Assembly: GCA_963921195.1 (NCBI GenBank)
Contig: OY992541.1
Location: 14,240,644-14,304,643 of the forward strand
Reading direction: 5' to 3'
Origin: Pegoplata infirma
Taxonomy: Eukaryota; Arthropoda; Insecta; Diptera; Anthomyiidae
DNA: 64,000 bases
Shown: positions 45,628-56,278 of the stretch, in pieces
Layout: every line of letters begins with the position of its first letter
Position numbering within the stretch: the first letter of the stretch is position 1
Notes under the pieces: model-generated
Told to the model about the DNA's origin: nothing
Seen by the model: the letters and a program-made list of their open reading frames with translations, nothing else
The model's database searches: none
Program-made: the position numbers and the translations under genes

Positions 45628-46139
45628 TAGTTATACTAAAACAAAAAAGAAAAACAATTATCAATGCTAGAGTTTTTAAAGGGTACAAGGACGGAAATAA
45701 AAACTTACTTGAATGTTGAAACCGCCAAAAATTTGTCTGGTATTTAAAACAAGAAAACATTCATCAAAAAATTCAAATTATATAATAAACTAAAATGTAC
45801 CTGCTTGTAAATATTAAGGATGAGCGGTCGTCATAAAACCACGTGTACAATAAGTCATCATAAGTGTATGTTGGGTTTTCACTTCATATTGATTTCTCAT
45901 ATAAAGATTTTTAATAGATAATTTGGGTTTTTTTGTTTGTGTGACACACAAAGTTTGTATCGTTATATTTTTGTTTGTGTCATGCGTTTTTTAGGAACGG
46001 TATAAGTACATCAAATGGCTTTGGTTTTTTGCATGTTTAGTAAGGGTGGGATAGTGTTGTGTGAGATTTTAAGCAGCAGTATTTGAAAACGCTAGAGCCG
46101 CTCATTTTGTGAGGTTCGTAAAAAAAGTGTATGAGCCAA
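45628..46139. other. Mostly unique non-coding sequence
   Basis: No known repeat or exon recognised. Confidence 0.45.
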
Positions 46140-46752
46140 AAAATGGGGGAATCGGATAGGATCTAGCCCCACAACTCTTCTGGCCCCCCAAACACTTTTG
46201 GACCTATGCCCTATCTCCACTTCCTAAGGGAGCTCCCATACAAAGGTCCAATGTTTAAAAATATTTGCTCCTACCTCTCTATCTGTCCTGGAAGTGACCC
46301 TAGAGGAATCAAATGTATGACCAACCCCCCAATATTTTTTCAACCCTAACATTTTCTTAGAACATACATACCCTCTATCTTCAACCCTTAGGGTGGTCCC
46401 CATAATTTTTTTTTAATTTGTTTTATTTTTTCTTTATTTGTTTTATTAAATCAGCTCCTACCGGTCCAATGGTTCCTCCTAGAAGGGTCATTAGCAAGAC
46501 CGACCCCCATTTATTTTTAGCTCCCAACATTTCATATTAACATACTTATTCCCTATCTCCAATTGCTAAGGGGTCTCCCACACGAAAATTACCTTTTTAT
46601 AAAATTTTCTCCCACAGCTCTAACTGGCACAGGGATGACCCTAGAGAAGTTTAATGTATGACTGACCCCCGATATTTTTTCAGCCCCAACATTTTTCCCA
46701 CACAAACCTACCCTCTATTTTTAAGTCTTAAGGGGTCCCCACACATTTTTAT

Positions 46753-47346
46753 TTTTTATACCCTCCACTTAGTGATATATAAGTTTGTCATTCCGTTTGT
46801 AACTCATCGAAATATGGATCTGGGACCCCATAAAGTATATATATTCATGATGCCCGATCGATTTTAAAACATTCTAGCGATGTCCGTCTGTCTGTCTGTG
46901 GAAAATGCTGTCGCGGACAAAATATTGCACAGAGATGACTGAAACTTAACATATTTATTGGAAGTTCTCCCGAGATGTTTGGTATTGCATTTGAGCGATA
47001 TCGGTTCAGCGGTTCAAAAGTTATGAACGAAAATGTAAGCACACCTCCAAAATTTCAGTACATTCAACATAACCTAAAAATACAAAGTGCTTTAATTCGG
47101 CTTCTGGTTGACATATGTGAACATAATTGAACACAAAATGGTATTTAAACAAGTACGAACATATTTTTTGTCAAAAAAAGAAAAAAATCCCGGATTTTTT
47201 ACCAACATTTTTTTTCGCGGAAATTTTTTTTTTTTTTTTTCAAAAGTAATTTCCTTTTAAATACAGTTTTTTGCAATAATCTTTTTGAAATTGTGGAGGG
47301 TATCACTACATTCGGCAAGGCCGAATTTAACTTTTTTACTTGTTTA
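46753..47346 (-). mobile_element. mini-me-like element, subfamily B
   Basis: Plus strand runs TATACCCTCCACTTAGTG, core, a reduced GTCCGTCTGTCTGTCTGTGG tract, ... GGTATCACTACATTCGGCAAG, GCCGAATTTAACTTTTTTACTTGTTT, i.e. the complement of the 5' hairpin and end. Complete length about 590 bp. Confidence 0.9.
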
Positions 47347-47499
47347 TAATTCTTATTTATAAAATCAGCTCTTACCGCTATAATGGTGCCTCTTAGGAAC
47401 GGGAAATGCATACTGATCCCCATAATTTTTTCCCCCTATATTTTTTCCCAACATACCTACGCCGTATTTCCAACTTTGGAAGAGTAATATTTTTTCCTC

Positions 47500-48290
47500 C
47501 CGTTACGGCACAACACGTTGTTATAGTCCTCTATTAATTTTGCGCATCTTTCAGCAGCGTCGTTTAAAACGCTTGCTGGTAATCCTCACGATATTACCAA
47601 GTGTTTTGACAGGAAACAATGAAATTTGTTAATCCGAATCCGAAGCGTGCAAGAAATGTTGGTGTAACAAAAGTGAAGTAGTGGCTTAAATCATTATTTT
47701 TATGTTCTTGATTCACTTCATCTTTTTCCTTGCTGCTTTTGTCGGATGTCGTCCATCTTATCGTCAGATAACTCTTCCTCCTTGCATTTGGAATTTTTCG
47801 TTTTATTTCACAAGAGATATTCGTATCAAATAGTGCAACAGCTTCACCACTGAGATACCAAAGATGTCACAGAATCTCTACACAAATCGTTGGGACACAA
47901 TCTTATCAATGGAAGCATAATTTGCAATCGCTTTCAAAAAAATCAAATCATTATTTGGAGGTTCCCCTGCTTTAGTGGCGCTTAACCAAGATTTCACGTA
48001 AATTGTTTTTGGTCAAACCTAATTAATTTTTAGACAATATATGCCTTTTGCCATCCATTGAGCATGACTGATGGGTCCTGGTGGGCTAAAATGATTATTA
48101 GGAATATTTTCACCAAGGTATAATAAAACAATTTTAATAAACTCCTTGTAGTCGTCTCTAGGTTGCTTTTGTTTTATTTGAGCCCAACAAAACAACTTGA
48201 TGCAGTTTGGACTTGAGCTTGTATGTTGCCTTCCACTTTCTAAACTTCAATGCCAGGACTGTATGGTTTGTTTTTTATTTTTTCTCACTT
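47500..48290 (-). pseudogene. Decayed transposon-associated protein
   Basis: On the minus strand, about 48185 to 48023 reads without a stop and includes PRDDYKEFIKIVLLYLGEN, then PPGPISHAQWMAKGIYCLKI, before a stop. After a small disruption a second block (about 47995-47860) reads VKSWLSATKAGEPPNNDLIF and LKAIANYASIDKIVSQRF. The blocks match the general look of an uncharacterised protein common in arthropod repeat libraries (recollection, not searched); it has no known function. Further upstream (47480-47860) stops accumulate in all frames. It lies between inverted, repeat-built ends, so it was probably this element's own gene. Confidence 0.65.
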
Positions 48291-48605
48291 CTGGTCCAGA
48301 CGTTTTGCTGAATTTGGTTTTAAACACTTTTTAATTGATGTTCATAAATATGATGTTTGCATGGCAGATATAGGGGGCCAATCTGCATTTCCCGTCCCTA
48401 AGAGTCACTATGGGAGCGGTAAGAGCTGATTTTATAAAAAACTCTAAATGGGAGAAATTTTATAAAAATGTCGTTTTGTGTGGGAGACCCCTTAGGAATT
48501 GGAGATAGGGAAGTGGTATATTCGAATGAAATGTTAGGGGCTAAAAATAAATGGGATCGGTCTTGCTAATGACCCCTTTAATAAAACAAATTAAGAAAAA
48601 ATAAA

Positions 48606-49173
48606 CTAGTAAAAAAGTTAAATTCGGCCTTGCCGAATGCATTGATACCCTCCACAATTTCAAAAAGATAATTGCAAAAACTTTATTTAAAATTTTTTGA
48701 AAAAAAAATTTCCGCGAAAAAAAATTTTGGTATCAAAAATCCGCAATTTTTTTAATTTTTTTGTCAAAAAAAAGTTCGTACTTGTTTAAATACCATTTGG
48801 TGTTCAATTATTTTCACATATGTCCACCAGAAGCCGAATTAAAGCATTTTGTATTTTTAGGTTATGTTGAATGTACTGAAATTTTTGAGGTGTGCTTACA
48901 TTTTCGTTCATAACTTTTGAACCGCTAAACCGATATCGCTCAAATGCAATACCAAACTTCTCGGGAGAACTTCCAATAAATATGTTAAGTTTCAGTCATC
49001 TGTGTGCAATATTTTGTCCGTGACAGCATTTTCCACAGACAGACAGACGGACATCGCTAGAATGTCTTAAAAACGATCGGGCATCATGAATATATATACT
49101 TTATGGGGTTCCAGATCGATATTTCGATGAGTTACAAACGGAAAGACAAACTTATATATACCCTCTATCACTA
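48606..49173 (+). mobile_element. mini-me-like element, subfamily B, 3'-truncated
   Basis: Starts ACTAGTAAAAAAGTTAAATT with the ATTCGGCCTTGCCGAAT hairpin, runs through CAGACAGACAGACGGACATCG and the core, and stops in CCCTCTATCACTA where the ACAAGGGAAGTC element begins. The missing AGTGGAGGGTAT does not reappear on the far side of that element. Confidence 0.85.
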
Positions 49174-49760
49174 ACAAGGGAAGTCTCCCTAGTGTCACCC
49201 GCGGATCTTTATGGAATTGGTTTTAATTTGTAGAGCAGAAAAAATAAAGAGACACGTATTTTTTTTTAGCGGCCCAAATTCATATTTAGGGGGTAAAAAG
49301 GAGGGGGGAAGACAAGGCCATTTTTCAGTTTTTTTCGTTTATCTCCCATATTATGCAAAGAAACCTAGTCATGTTACATACCAAATGAAAGGTCTTTGGA
49401 AAAGCTATCTACGTGTGCTAAGAACGTGTCAAAACATGCACAACTTTTCGTCATATTGAGTAAAATACCAAAATTTTAGGACATTTTTGTTAATAAGTCG
49501 AAAAATATTAACTTGTTTGGCCCGTTGTTAGCACCACGAGATAGGTATTTTTAATACCTTTAATCTGATGATTTTGTTTAAATAGGCGTAAATCGTAAAA
49601 AACTGAAAAAGGTCAATTTCCCCCCATACAAATCGACCCCCACCCCTAAAAATGAGTTTGGGCCGCTAAAAACAAATACGTGTCGAATTAATTTTCGTTC
49701 TTAACAACTTATCCAAATTTCATGAAGATCGGAAGGTGACACCAGGGAGACTTCCCTTGT
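49174..49760. mobile_element. Palindromic ACAAGGGAAGTC element, copy 2
   Basis: Ends ACAAGGGAAGTCTCCCTAG and CCAGGGAGACTTCCCTTGT. Same internal order as copy 1 (33026-33625). Arms about 280 bp. Its left edge abuts a broken mini-me B. Confidence 0.85.
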
Positions 49761-50169
49761 GAGTTTGTTAAAAACAACATCAAAGTTTAGTATAATAGAC
49801 TAACAGGCGGCCGTTTTTATTAAATGTTTGGTTGATATCATGTTTGGTTGATTTACAATTGCTGTTTGTTGATTTAAATTTGACGATTTTATTTTCTGTG
49901 TACATATTTGTATTTCACGATCAACCCTTACGGAGAAACAAAACAATTATTAAATTAACACTCAATAACACAATATTTTTTTTATCGTTTAAAATAATTT
50001 TTTTATATTACATTTAATTTAAAATTAATAATATAATATTTAATTATAAAAATACTTCCGCACGACTGCCACGATCAACGCTTTTGTTTGTACTGAATTG
50101 TTCTAAAAAATTCCACGCACAAGAAAACAAAAAACGGATACAAAAAATAAGAGAAAAAAATACAATTTA
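49761..50169 (+). other. Unique sequence upstream of the pan exon, probable intron
   Basis: No repeat family recognised; two GGTTGAT-type words near 49830-49870. No exon seen. Confidence 0.5.
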
Positions 50170-50395
50170 TTTTTGCTAATATTACGAAAAAAAGCTTGTA
50201 AAGATTTTGTCAAGTCAATTTCAAATTTAGCAAAAAAAATTAGTTCAAAGTTTGTTTTAAATTGCTAAAGTGCTAAATGAAGTTTACAAGAAATTTTAGC
50301 TAACGTGCTAATTTCAACTAAAAATTTGCTGAAAGTTAGCTAACCAGCATTAGCAAAAAAAAATTAGTAAATCTACTAACTTATTTTTTTGAGTG
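50170..50395. mobile_element. Truncated family K TA MITE, 165 bp before the exon
   Basis: Ends TTATTTTTTTGAGTG followed by TA. Runs parallel to the complement of 36860-37080 (TTAGCTAACCAGCATTAGC, GTTCAAAGTTTGTTTTAAATTG), then jumps to the other end of the family near 50170. It is the insertion closest to a coding exon. Confidence 0.75.
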
Positions 50396-50560
50396 TATCA
50401 ATAGTGGAAACTCTTAACATAATTACTATTATGAAACTTTTTCTATCAGTGTTAATCCTATGTGTTGAAAATCACGTAACTGCCTCTGCGGCCCTGAAAT
50501 TTTTACATTACTTAAACGAACAAATTGTAATTATTTTGTTTTTTTACTTTTTTATTTTAG

Positions 50561-50648
50561 GCTTAACGAGGCCGGCAATATATCCTTTTCCTTCTGGTCA
50601 GTATCCATATCCTATGTTAAGTCCGGACATGTCACAAGTGGCATCATG
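50561..50648 (+). CDS. pan: pangolin (TCF/LEF) internal exon, linker before the HMG box
   Basis: Pangolin is the fly TCF/LEF factor, which binds DNA through an HMG box and recruits beta-catenin (Armadillo) in the nucleus as the end point of Wnt/Wingless signalling. This 88-bp exon has a strong acceptor (TTTTTACTTTTTTATTTTAG) and donor (TG/GTAAGT). It encodes 28 full codons, starting at the last two bases of a codon (probably Gly) and ending two bases into a Trp codon. The peptide includes [16 protein letters not shown] and [10 protein letters not shown], which I recognise as the Pro/Tyr-rich segment of insect TCF, equivalent to the region of vertebrate TCF7L2 upstream of the HMG box. The next exon joins in phase. 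The reading frame runs open back into the intron, but that part is intronic. No beta-catenin-binding or HMG-box exon lies in the window. Confidence 0.8.
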
Positions 50649-50750
50649 GTAAGTTATTTATTCGATATTTGCATTTATTAAAATCATTTTCTACAAAGAG
50701 GTAAACATATCATCACCGCTTTTTGCAATTACTTTTCGTTTTATTCGTAG
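50649..50750 (+). other. pan: 102-bp intron between the two pan exons
   Basis: GTAAGT at the start and TTTTATTCGTAG at the end; no repeat inside. Confidence 0.85.
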
Positions 50751-50834
50751 GCATACGCCTTCTGTATATTCAGCAGCATCTAGTTTTAGAAGTCCTTACC
50801 CCACCTCCCTACCCATTAATACCACATTATCCAG
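50751..50834 (+). CDS. pan: pangolin (TCF/LEF) internal exon, continues the linker
   Basis: This 84-bp exon follows a TTTTATTCGTAG acceptor and ends CCAG/GTAAAT. It begins with the last base of the split Trp codon, gives 27 codons including HTPSVYSAASSFRSPYPTSL and PINTTLS, and ends two bases into the next codon (AG-, Arg or Ser). The order SVY..A(S)..FRSPYPT.L..N parallels vertebrate TCF7L2 (PVYPITTGGFRHPYPTAL region), placing it shortly before the HMG box. The phase (1 base in, 2 out) matches the preceding exon exactly, which argues for a functional gene rather than a pseudogene. The following exon is not in this window, so the next intron extends beyond 64000 or the exon was missed. Confidence 0.8.
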
Positions 50835-51262
50835 GTAAATATAAAACATTTTGCATTAACTCTTATTTTTTATATGTCTTGTTAAAATAATTTTTTCTAG
50901 AGCTACCCAATCAGGAAACTGGTTAACCATTTTTTATTTATTTCTAAAGTCAATTTCAAAATTCGGATATTAAAATTTTTTTTTTGATTTTTGGGGGTCA
51001 ATTTATCGGGATTTTAATAAGTAACCAATAATATCCCTCTTTGTAGATTTGTTCAAAAAAATCAAAATTCTTATGCCATATCGCTCTTTTGCGGCAAGGT
51101 CGCTATAACTTAAAAGCTTTGATTTTGTGAAAAACGAGTTTTAAGTTTTTATTTGAAATAGTTTTCAATTAAAAAAGGCCGGTAGTAACTACTGTATTTA
51201 TTTCTAAAGCGGTGAATTTAAAAGATATAAATATGAATCGTTTACGCAATATACATATAGCA
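50835..51262 (+). other. Intron sequence after the pan exon
   Basis: No repeat recognised; no further exon seen. Confidence 0.55.
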
Positions 51263-51766
51263 TAGGGTTGCCATTTCCATTTTGAGAAAAAGAGGACATC
51301 AACCTCAAAAAAGGAGGACATTTGACCGAAAAAAGGGTAATTTTTTTTATAAATTAATTTAAAGACAATACAGTATACAAATAAAACGTATTTTTAGTAT
51401 TATAATCCTATAGGAAAAAATTGTTTGTTTCCACTTATAATTCAAAAATTTTCCATTATATTTTGAGAAAGAGCATTGTCAATTATTTTTTATATATAAA
51501 TAAAAAAAAAATTTTATATCAGAATTTTCTGTTTGTATTTAAAAATGTTTTTATTATTATTCGACCTTTAAAATATTATTTTTTGAGTTTATTCTAGCTC
51601 GAGGTCCTTTACAAATTAAAGCTATGATATTCTCATAGAATAATTATTTTTCTTTTTTAAAATTTATTTATGATGGTGATCATTTTTGCGGGACTTAGTC
51701 AACACGTGTTTCGGAATTTGTCAGATTCCATTATCAAAACTATTAAACAAATAAAAAACAAGTGAG
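51263..51766. mobile_element. Possible hAT left-end remnant (TAGGGTTGCCATTTCC)
   Basis: TAGGGTTGCCATTTCCATTT at 51265 with GAGGACATC and GGAGGACATTTG subterminal repeats. No matching right end. Confidence 0.4.
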
Positions 51767-52062
51767 AGTGTTAAATTCGGCTGTGCCGAATCTTTTATAC
51801 CCTCCAAAATGTAAAAAAAAAATTGTCAGGGGCGTTTGTTTTTTTTGGGGGGGGGGGGTGATGGGGGTCGGTGGGGGATGTTGAGAGCACCTTCCCATCC
51901 CGATAAATATAGCAAATGTTTCATTTATTTAACAAAAATACAAAAAAACATGAAAAAAAGTGTATTTTTTCAGAGGTTGGTTCAGTTCTTCAAGGGGGAA
52001 CTTTTTCCCCCTGAGCCGATTTTGCCCATTTACGAACTTAACCTGCCTAGGACCATAAGTAG
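51767..52062 (+). mobile_element. mini-me-like element, subfamily F, 5' part
   Basis: ACAAGTGAGAGTGTTAAATTC, hairpin ATTCGGCTGTGCCGAAT, TATACCCTCCAAAATG and a G run; breaks at CCTAGGACCATAAG where another hAT-like start (TAGGGTTGCCATCAGTCC) follows. Confidence 0.8.
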
Positions 52063-52429
52063 GGTTGCCATCAGTCCTCTTTTCCCCGGACACCGTTCTC
52101 TTTTTTAGGGCGTCCGGGGCTGCCCTACTTCTTTTTTAGACAGTGTCCGGGGTTGTTCTACTTTTTTACTTTTCCCCATCAATTTTTTTTATTGCTTCTT
52201 AATGTTTGAATTATTGACATCGCTGTATTTTCGCTTACCAGCAGTAATTTTGACTTTTTGAGAGCAGAACGCACACAAAAATAAAAAAAAAAAAAACATT
52301 TAAAAATTTGTATATTTCGAGTAAAAAGCACTTTATGTAGTGCGAAAATAACTACGTTGGTATCACTTTTTATCACCTTCTGTGTGTCTTAAAGTTAGCT
52401 TTTCGAAAAAAGATTTGTGTATGAAAAAT
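52063..52429. mobile_element. Second hAT-like left end with TCCGGGG repeats
   Basis: TAGGGTTGCCATCAGTCCTC, then three imperfect units around CTTTTTTAG..GTCCGGGG (52080-52165). No right end seen. The remainder is AT-rich. Confidence 0.45.
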
Positions 52430-52880
52430 TTCCATTTCAAAATTTTCTAAATGATTTTAAGCAAATTCCTTCTGAATTTCCAAAAATTGTATATCAAAAA
52501 TTCCCAACTGTATTTCAAAAGTTTCCATTTGTATTTTTAAATTTTCAATTATATTTAAAAATTTTATAAATGCTTTTCAGAAAATTCCAAATAAGTACAT
52601 ATATAGCAAAATTTCCATTTGTATTTCAAAATTTTGATACACAAATGAAATTTAAAAAAAAAATAATTTACATAATTTTTAAATCAAAATGGAAATTTTT
52701 GAAATATGTACAATTAAAATGTCTGAAATTTTTTAAAAACAAATGGAATTTTCTGAAAATCATTTAGAAAATTTTTAAATACAAATAGAAAACTCTTATA
52801 AACGTTGAAAATTTTTGACTTATATTTAGAATTTTTTTAAATATTACTGGAATTTTTTGAATTATAAATAGACATTTCCA
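52430..52880. repeat. Minisatellite related to 31260-32175
   Basis: Imperfect TTTCCATTTGTATTTCAAAA units, shifting to the complement in the second half (GAAATTTTTGAAATATG, AAATGGAATTTTCTGAAAA). Confidence 0.7.
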
Positions 52881-52965
52881 AAAAAGAATATGTCGAAATC
52901 GGCACAACCAATGATCAAATTCCCAATTTACCTAAAAAGTGCCGAAGAGAAAAGTGAGTAAACAT

Positions 52966-54085
52966 TAGAGTTGTCAACCGATTAAGAATAATTCGATTAA
53001 TCGATCAAACAAATCCAAACTCTTGTTCGATTAATTTAAAAATGACGATTTTCGAATAACGAATAAATCGATTAATTTATGTCAATTAATCGAACAATCA
53101 TTTTTTTATTCCCTCCAACTACAGTATCGAAATATCGGTCAAGGACCCCATAAAATAGATATATTGTTGACCAGTGATCGATTCTAAGACATTCGAGCGA
53201 TGTCCGTCTGTGAAGGGCACGATACAGTCCAAAATAAAAGAGTCATACTCCCAAAGTTTGGAACGATTATGTCTTATGTTCATAGGATGGTTAAGTTTGG
53301 ATGCAAAATCGGACAAGGACAAAAATGTTACCTCTTAAAGAACTAAAACACTACCAGAAAAACACAATTTTTTTTGTATATTTGTTTAACAAATGAAATA
53401 TTAGGAAATGCTATTGTTTCAGTCCGCCCACTTTTAAAGGCGTGGTTGTAGAAATAATACAAATTAATGATAAGTGTTTTTTTAGGCGTTGTAAGTGGCT
53501 GCAGAGGTTTTACGTCAGCACACCTCAGCACAATCTCAGGTCCGTTGTGTGGTCCATTAGGCGTAGATATCGCAAAAATAAGTTTTTAAACATCTATGGG
53601 AAAAGGTGTCCTCCAACATCCCCCGCCGAGTCCCACCAACTATAATATTAAAATTATTAAAATTTTAAGTTTTTTTATACCAAATTCGCATTCATTTTTT
53701 TAAACTTGTTTAAGAACTTAAACATGTTAATGTACCTTAACAAGTTTAAATTTAAACATGTTTAAGTGGTTAAACATGTTTAAAAAAATGAGTGCGAATT
53801 TGTTATTGTGCATTTTTTACATAAAAAAGTAAATTCAGTTATTGAATTTATAAGTTTTTTACTTATTTTTTGTTAATAAAATATTAATTATTTTATTTTT
53901 AAGTTTTTTGTATGAATTGTTTATTTTTTTGTTAATAAAAAAAAATTTTAACAACCACTTTTTTATTCGTTATTCTCCTCGATTAATCGAATAATTTTTT
54001 TATATTTAATCGTTTGATCGAACGAACAAAAACAATTATTTGAATTATTCGAACAAAGTTGAAAGGCGAATAATTGACAACTCTA
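52966..54085. mobile_element. hAT-type element, TAGAGTTGTCAACC family, TSD GTAAACAT
   Basis: Ends TAGAGTTGTCAACCGATTAA and CGAATAATTGACAACTCTA; perfect 8-bp duplication GTAAACAT (52958-52965 and 54086-54093). Both subterminal regions have ATTCGATTAATCGA words. The middle is a minus-strand mini-me F fragment (53108-53630). The right part also occurs at 34050-34312. Confidence 0.95.
53490..53557 (+). other. 68-bp GC-richer insertion with 7-bp direct repeats
   Basis: TTAGGCG lies on both sides (53483-53489 and 53558-53564). The related copy at about 33940 (TGCTTTTTAGGCGTAAATATC) has a single TTAGGCG and no insert, so this is an insertion with target duplication. The insert contains GCTGCAGAGGTTTTACGTCA and CAGGTCCGTTGTGTGG and no inverted ends or poly-A tail. 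Identity unknown. Confidence 0.7.
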
Positions 54086-54262
54086 GTAAACATTCTTAAG
54101 TGGGAAGATGAAAGAAGAGACAAACATGCATTGTGCCAAATCTTTGGTATTGATGGCGGTACATCCACGCAGGTAAGCGTGAAGAGGTTGTTCTCTGGAG
54201 TCAAATACATAATGAGCCCAAGTCGTACACTCAGAAGAAAAACTGTGTCAAAAAATCAGTAA
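54086..54262 (+). pseudogene. hAT transposase C-terminal remnant
   Basis: From the target duplication onward the frame reads VNILKWEDERRDKHALC, then STQVSVKRLFSGVKYIMSP and SRTLRRK. The S-x-Q-V-S-V-(E/K)-R-L-F-S core is the signature of the hAT-family dimerisation region near the transposase C terminus. Upstream the frame meets a stop at the insertion point and the catalytic part is absent. It is a fragment of an older hAT element into which 52966-54085 inserted. Confidence 0.65.
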
Positions 54263-55084
54263 AACATCTTTAAGTTTGAATTAGAAAACTTTTACCAGAT
54301 TTTTCTGCTAAAATGGAAACTACAACTTTAACTAAGTTTTAGAGAAATATTTTGTTGTGCTGTTTTTAAGAAAATTTTCTTCGTAAAATTTTTTAAAAAA
54401 TTTTACTGAAAAACAACATAGCAAAAAAAATGTCACTTTAAGAAAATCGAAAAATTTTCACTTTTAAAATTATTGTGTTCCTAATTTCTTATGGTCTATT
54501 TTTCCCCTGAACTGCGGCTTTCCACTTCTTCCCCTTCCTTCTGGAAATGTCCCTGTCAATATTTGTGTTTTTTTTTTTTGGTTAAATATTGGTAGATATA
54601 TAGGATTCGGCAAAGCCGAATTTAAGACTCTTATCAGTTCTTTATCGCGTCCTTTGAAACAGTTTTTTTTAATAAATCTTTTCTACTTAAATAAAATACA
54701 ATTCCGATGTTTCGGCTGTTTATCTGAAATCAGCTGATTTTACTGCTTAAATCAGCAGATTTATCTGCCGTCTTGACAGATTTTTTTTACAAAACAAAAA
54801 AATCAGCAGATTTCCCAAATGGATCAAAATGCAGATTTTTCTCATGGCTCACATTGCAGATTTTTCTGTTGATTGCACAGAGACATTTCATAAACACGTA
54901 AAAATCAAAAAAATATTTGTTGAATTACAATATTGCGTCAAATTTTAATTAAATTTTGAGGTAATTAATATAATAAAATACAACTATTTAATTGAGTTAA
55001 AAATTCACTAAATTTAAGTTTTTTTTTTATCTTTTACGTGTTTTTAACAAATTTGTGACTTTTTAACATAAAATTTTATTCATA
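54263..55084. other. Non-coding stretch with a mini-me 5' hairpin fragment
   Basis: 54601-54645 carries GGATTCGGCAAAGCCGAATTTAAGACTCTTAT, a minus-strand mini-me 5' end only. The region 54700-54870 repeats AATCAGC(A)GATTT words (CAGCTGATTTTACTGC, AATCAGCAGATTT). Confidence 0.5.
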
Positions 55085-55232
55085 ATACCGGTACGTACCG
55101 GTATCGATGTTCCGGTAACGGTTTGTCGTTACCGAAATAATCGAAAATACCGTTACCGTTACCGATATAAAAAATATGTAATACCAATACCGTTACCAAT
55201 GCCGTTATTCGTTTCGGTAGCCAACCCTGGTT
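55085..55232. mobile_element. Right-end remnant of a hAT-like element (ACCGTTACCG words)
   Basis: ACCGGTACGTACCGGT palindrome, several ACCGTTACCG words, and the terminus GGTAGCCAACCCTG. No left end seen in the window. Confidence 0.6.
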
Positions 55233-55297
55233 AAATTTAATTATTATGAATAACCCATAGAGTAAAGATGATCAGAGATTTTTATAGACCCCTAAAA

Positions 55298-56130
55298 CAG
55301 GGTTGCAAAATGAAAACATCAAAATTGTACCAACGAGCTCCTAAAATTGTACTTTTTCGACCCCAATTGTACCAATTTTTTTTTTTAAAACCGGTCCAAA
55401 AAACAAGCTTTTGGAAAGCAATCAGGACTCAAAGAGCGCATCCAAACCGCCTGAATTATTGCATGATTTCTGTAGGCGATGTCACAGTTTAAATCACAAT
55501 TTGGCAGCACTGAAAGAGCGCTACTGCTGATGCAGTGATGTCATGTATCTTCTCGACGCTGATTGTAGCATTCTTTCATATCATTCTTTCGAAAAAATTT
55601 TCAATTTATAAAAAAAAATTTAATTTTCAAAAATACATTTCAGAATACATATAATTTTTGAAAAAAGTACGCTTTGCAATATTGCCAGAGCTGGCAGTTA
55701 TCCAAAATATTGGTCCTAGACATAACTTTAAGTATACCGATGGACGCAGAATCAATTGCTGAATCAATTTTGCTATGATATCCCGCTTTCTGTCGGTCCA
55801 TCTAATTAGTATAGTATCCATACAAACGTCCTCCCGATATTTACTTAAATCTGTCTATTGACATCCTTATATGTCTATTTAACCAAACTTAAGGTTTGTA
55901 TATTTTTCGACACCAATTTCAGATCTGGCCAAACATGTATCCAAACACATAGACATGATACAAAAGTTGAGTTGTCACCGTGAATCGTTTAAACTAGAGA
56001 AATTCCACCAAAAAGGGATAAACTGAGAAAGATCTTAAATTGTACCAAATAAGTCATTGGTGTACCATTGTACTTTTGAGCTTCGAAATGTACCAACAAA
56101 AGTACAATTGTACCAACTTTTGCAACCCTG
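55298..56130. mobile_element. hAT-type element, CAGGGTTGCAAAA family, TSD CCCTAAAA
   Basis: Ends CAGGGTTGCAAAATGAAAAC and CCAACTTTTGCAACCCTG; perfect 8-bp duplication CCCTAAAA (55290-55297 and 56131-56138). Subterminal TTGTACCAA words on both sides. The interior at 55430-55560 shares GCGCATCCAAACC, GGCGATGTCACA and AGAGCGC with 32270-32400. No transposase. Confidence 0.95.
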
Positions 56131-56278
56131 CCCTAAAACAATATGCCACTTTATATAAATTGGTTCTCTTATGGTGTTTTCTTTTCTGAACAAAAAAATG
56201 TGTACTTTTAAAATGTTGACATGGCCCTGAAACGATGTAGGATTTTTTACACTCAGAAAAGAACACAAAAAAGCTGTT

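Larger units (their letters stand above)
46140..48605. mobile_element. Transposon with long repeat-built inverted ends and a decayed gene
   Basis: The left side has about four tandem units (46190-46750, 47350-47470) of roughly 150-190 bp with CCCTATCTCC, AAGGGGTCTCCCAC and ATCAGCTCCTACC. The right side (48370-48600) has the complement (GTAAGAGCTGATTTTAT, GTGGGAGACCCCTTAGGAATTG, GGTCTTGCTAATGACCC). Between them is a minus-strand protein remnant. A mini-me B (46753-47346) splits the left side. Exact termini and target duplication were not resolved. Confidence 0.6.

Noticed and set aside
50389..50560. ATG-initiated frame running into the pan exon
   Set aside because: The stretch is intron and MITE sequence; a strong acceptor at 50559-50560 marks the exon start and the phase matches the next exon.
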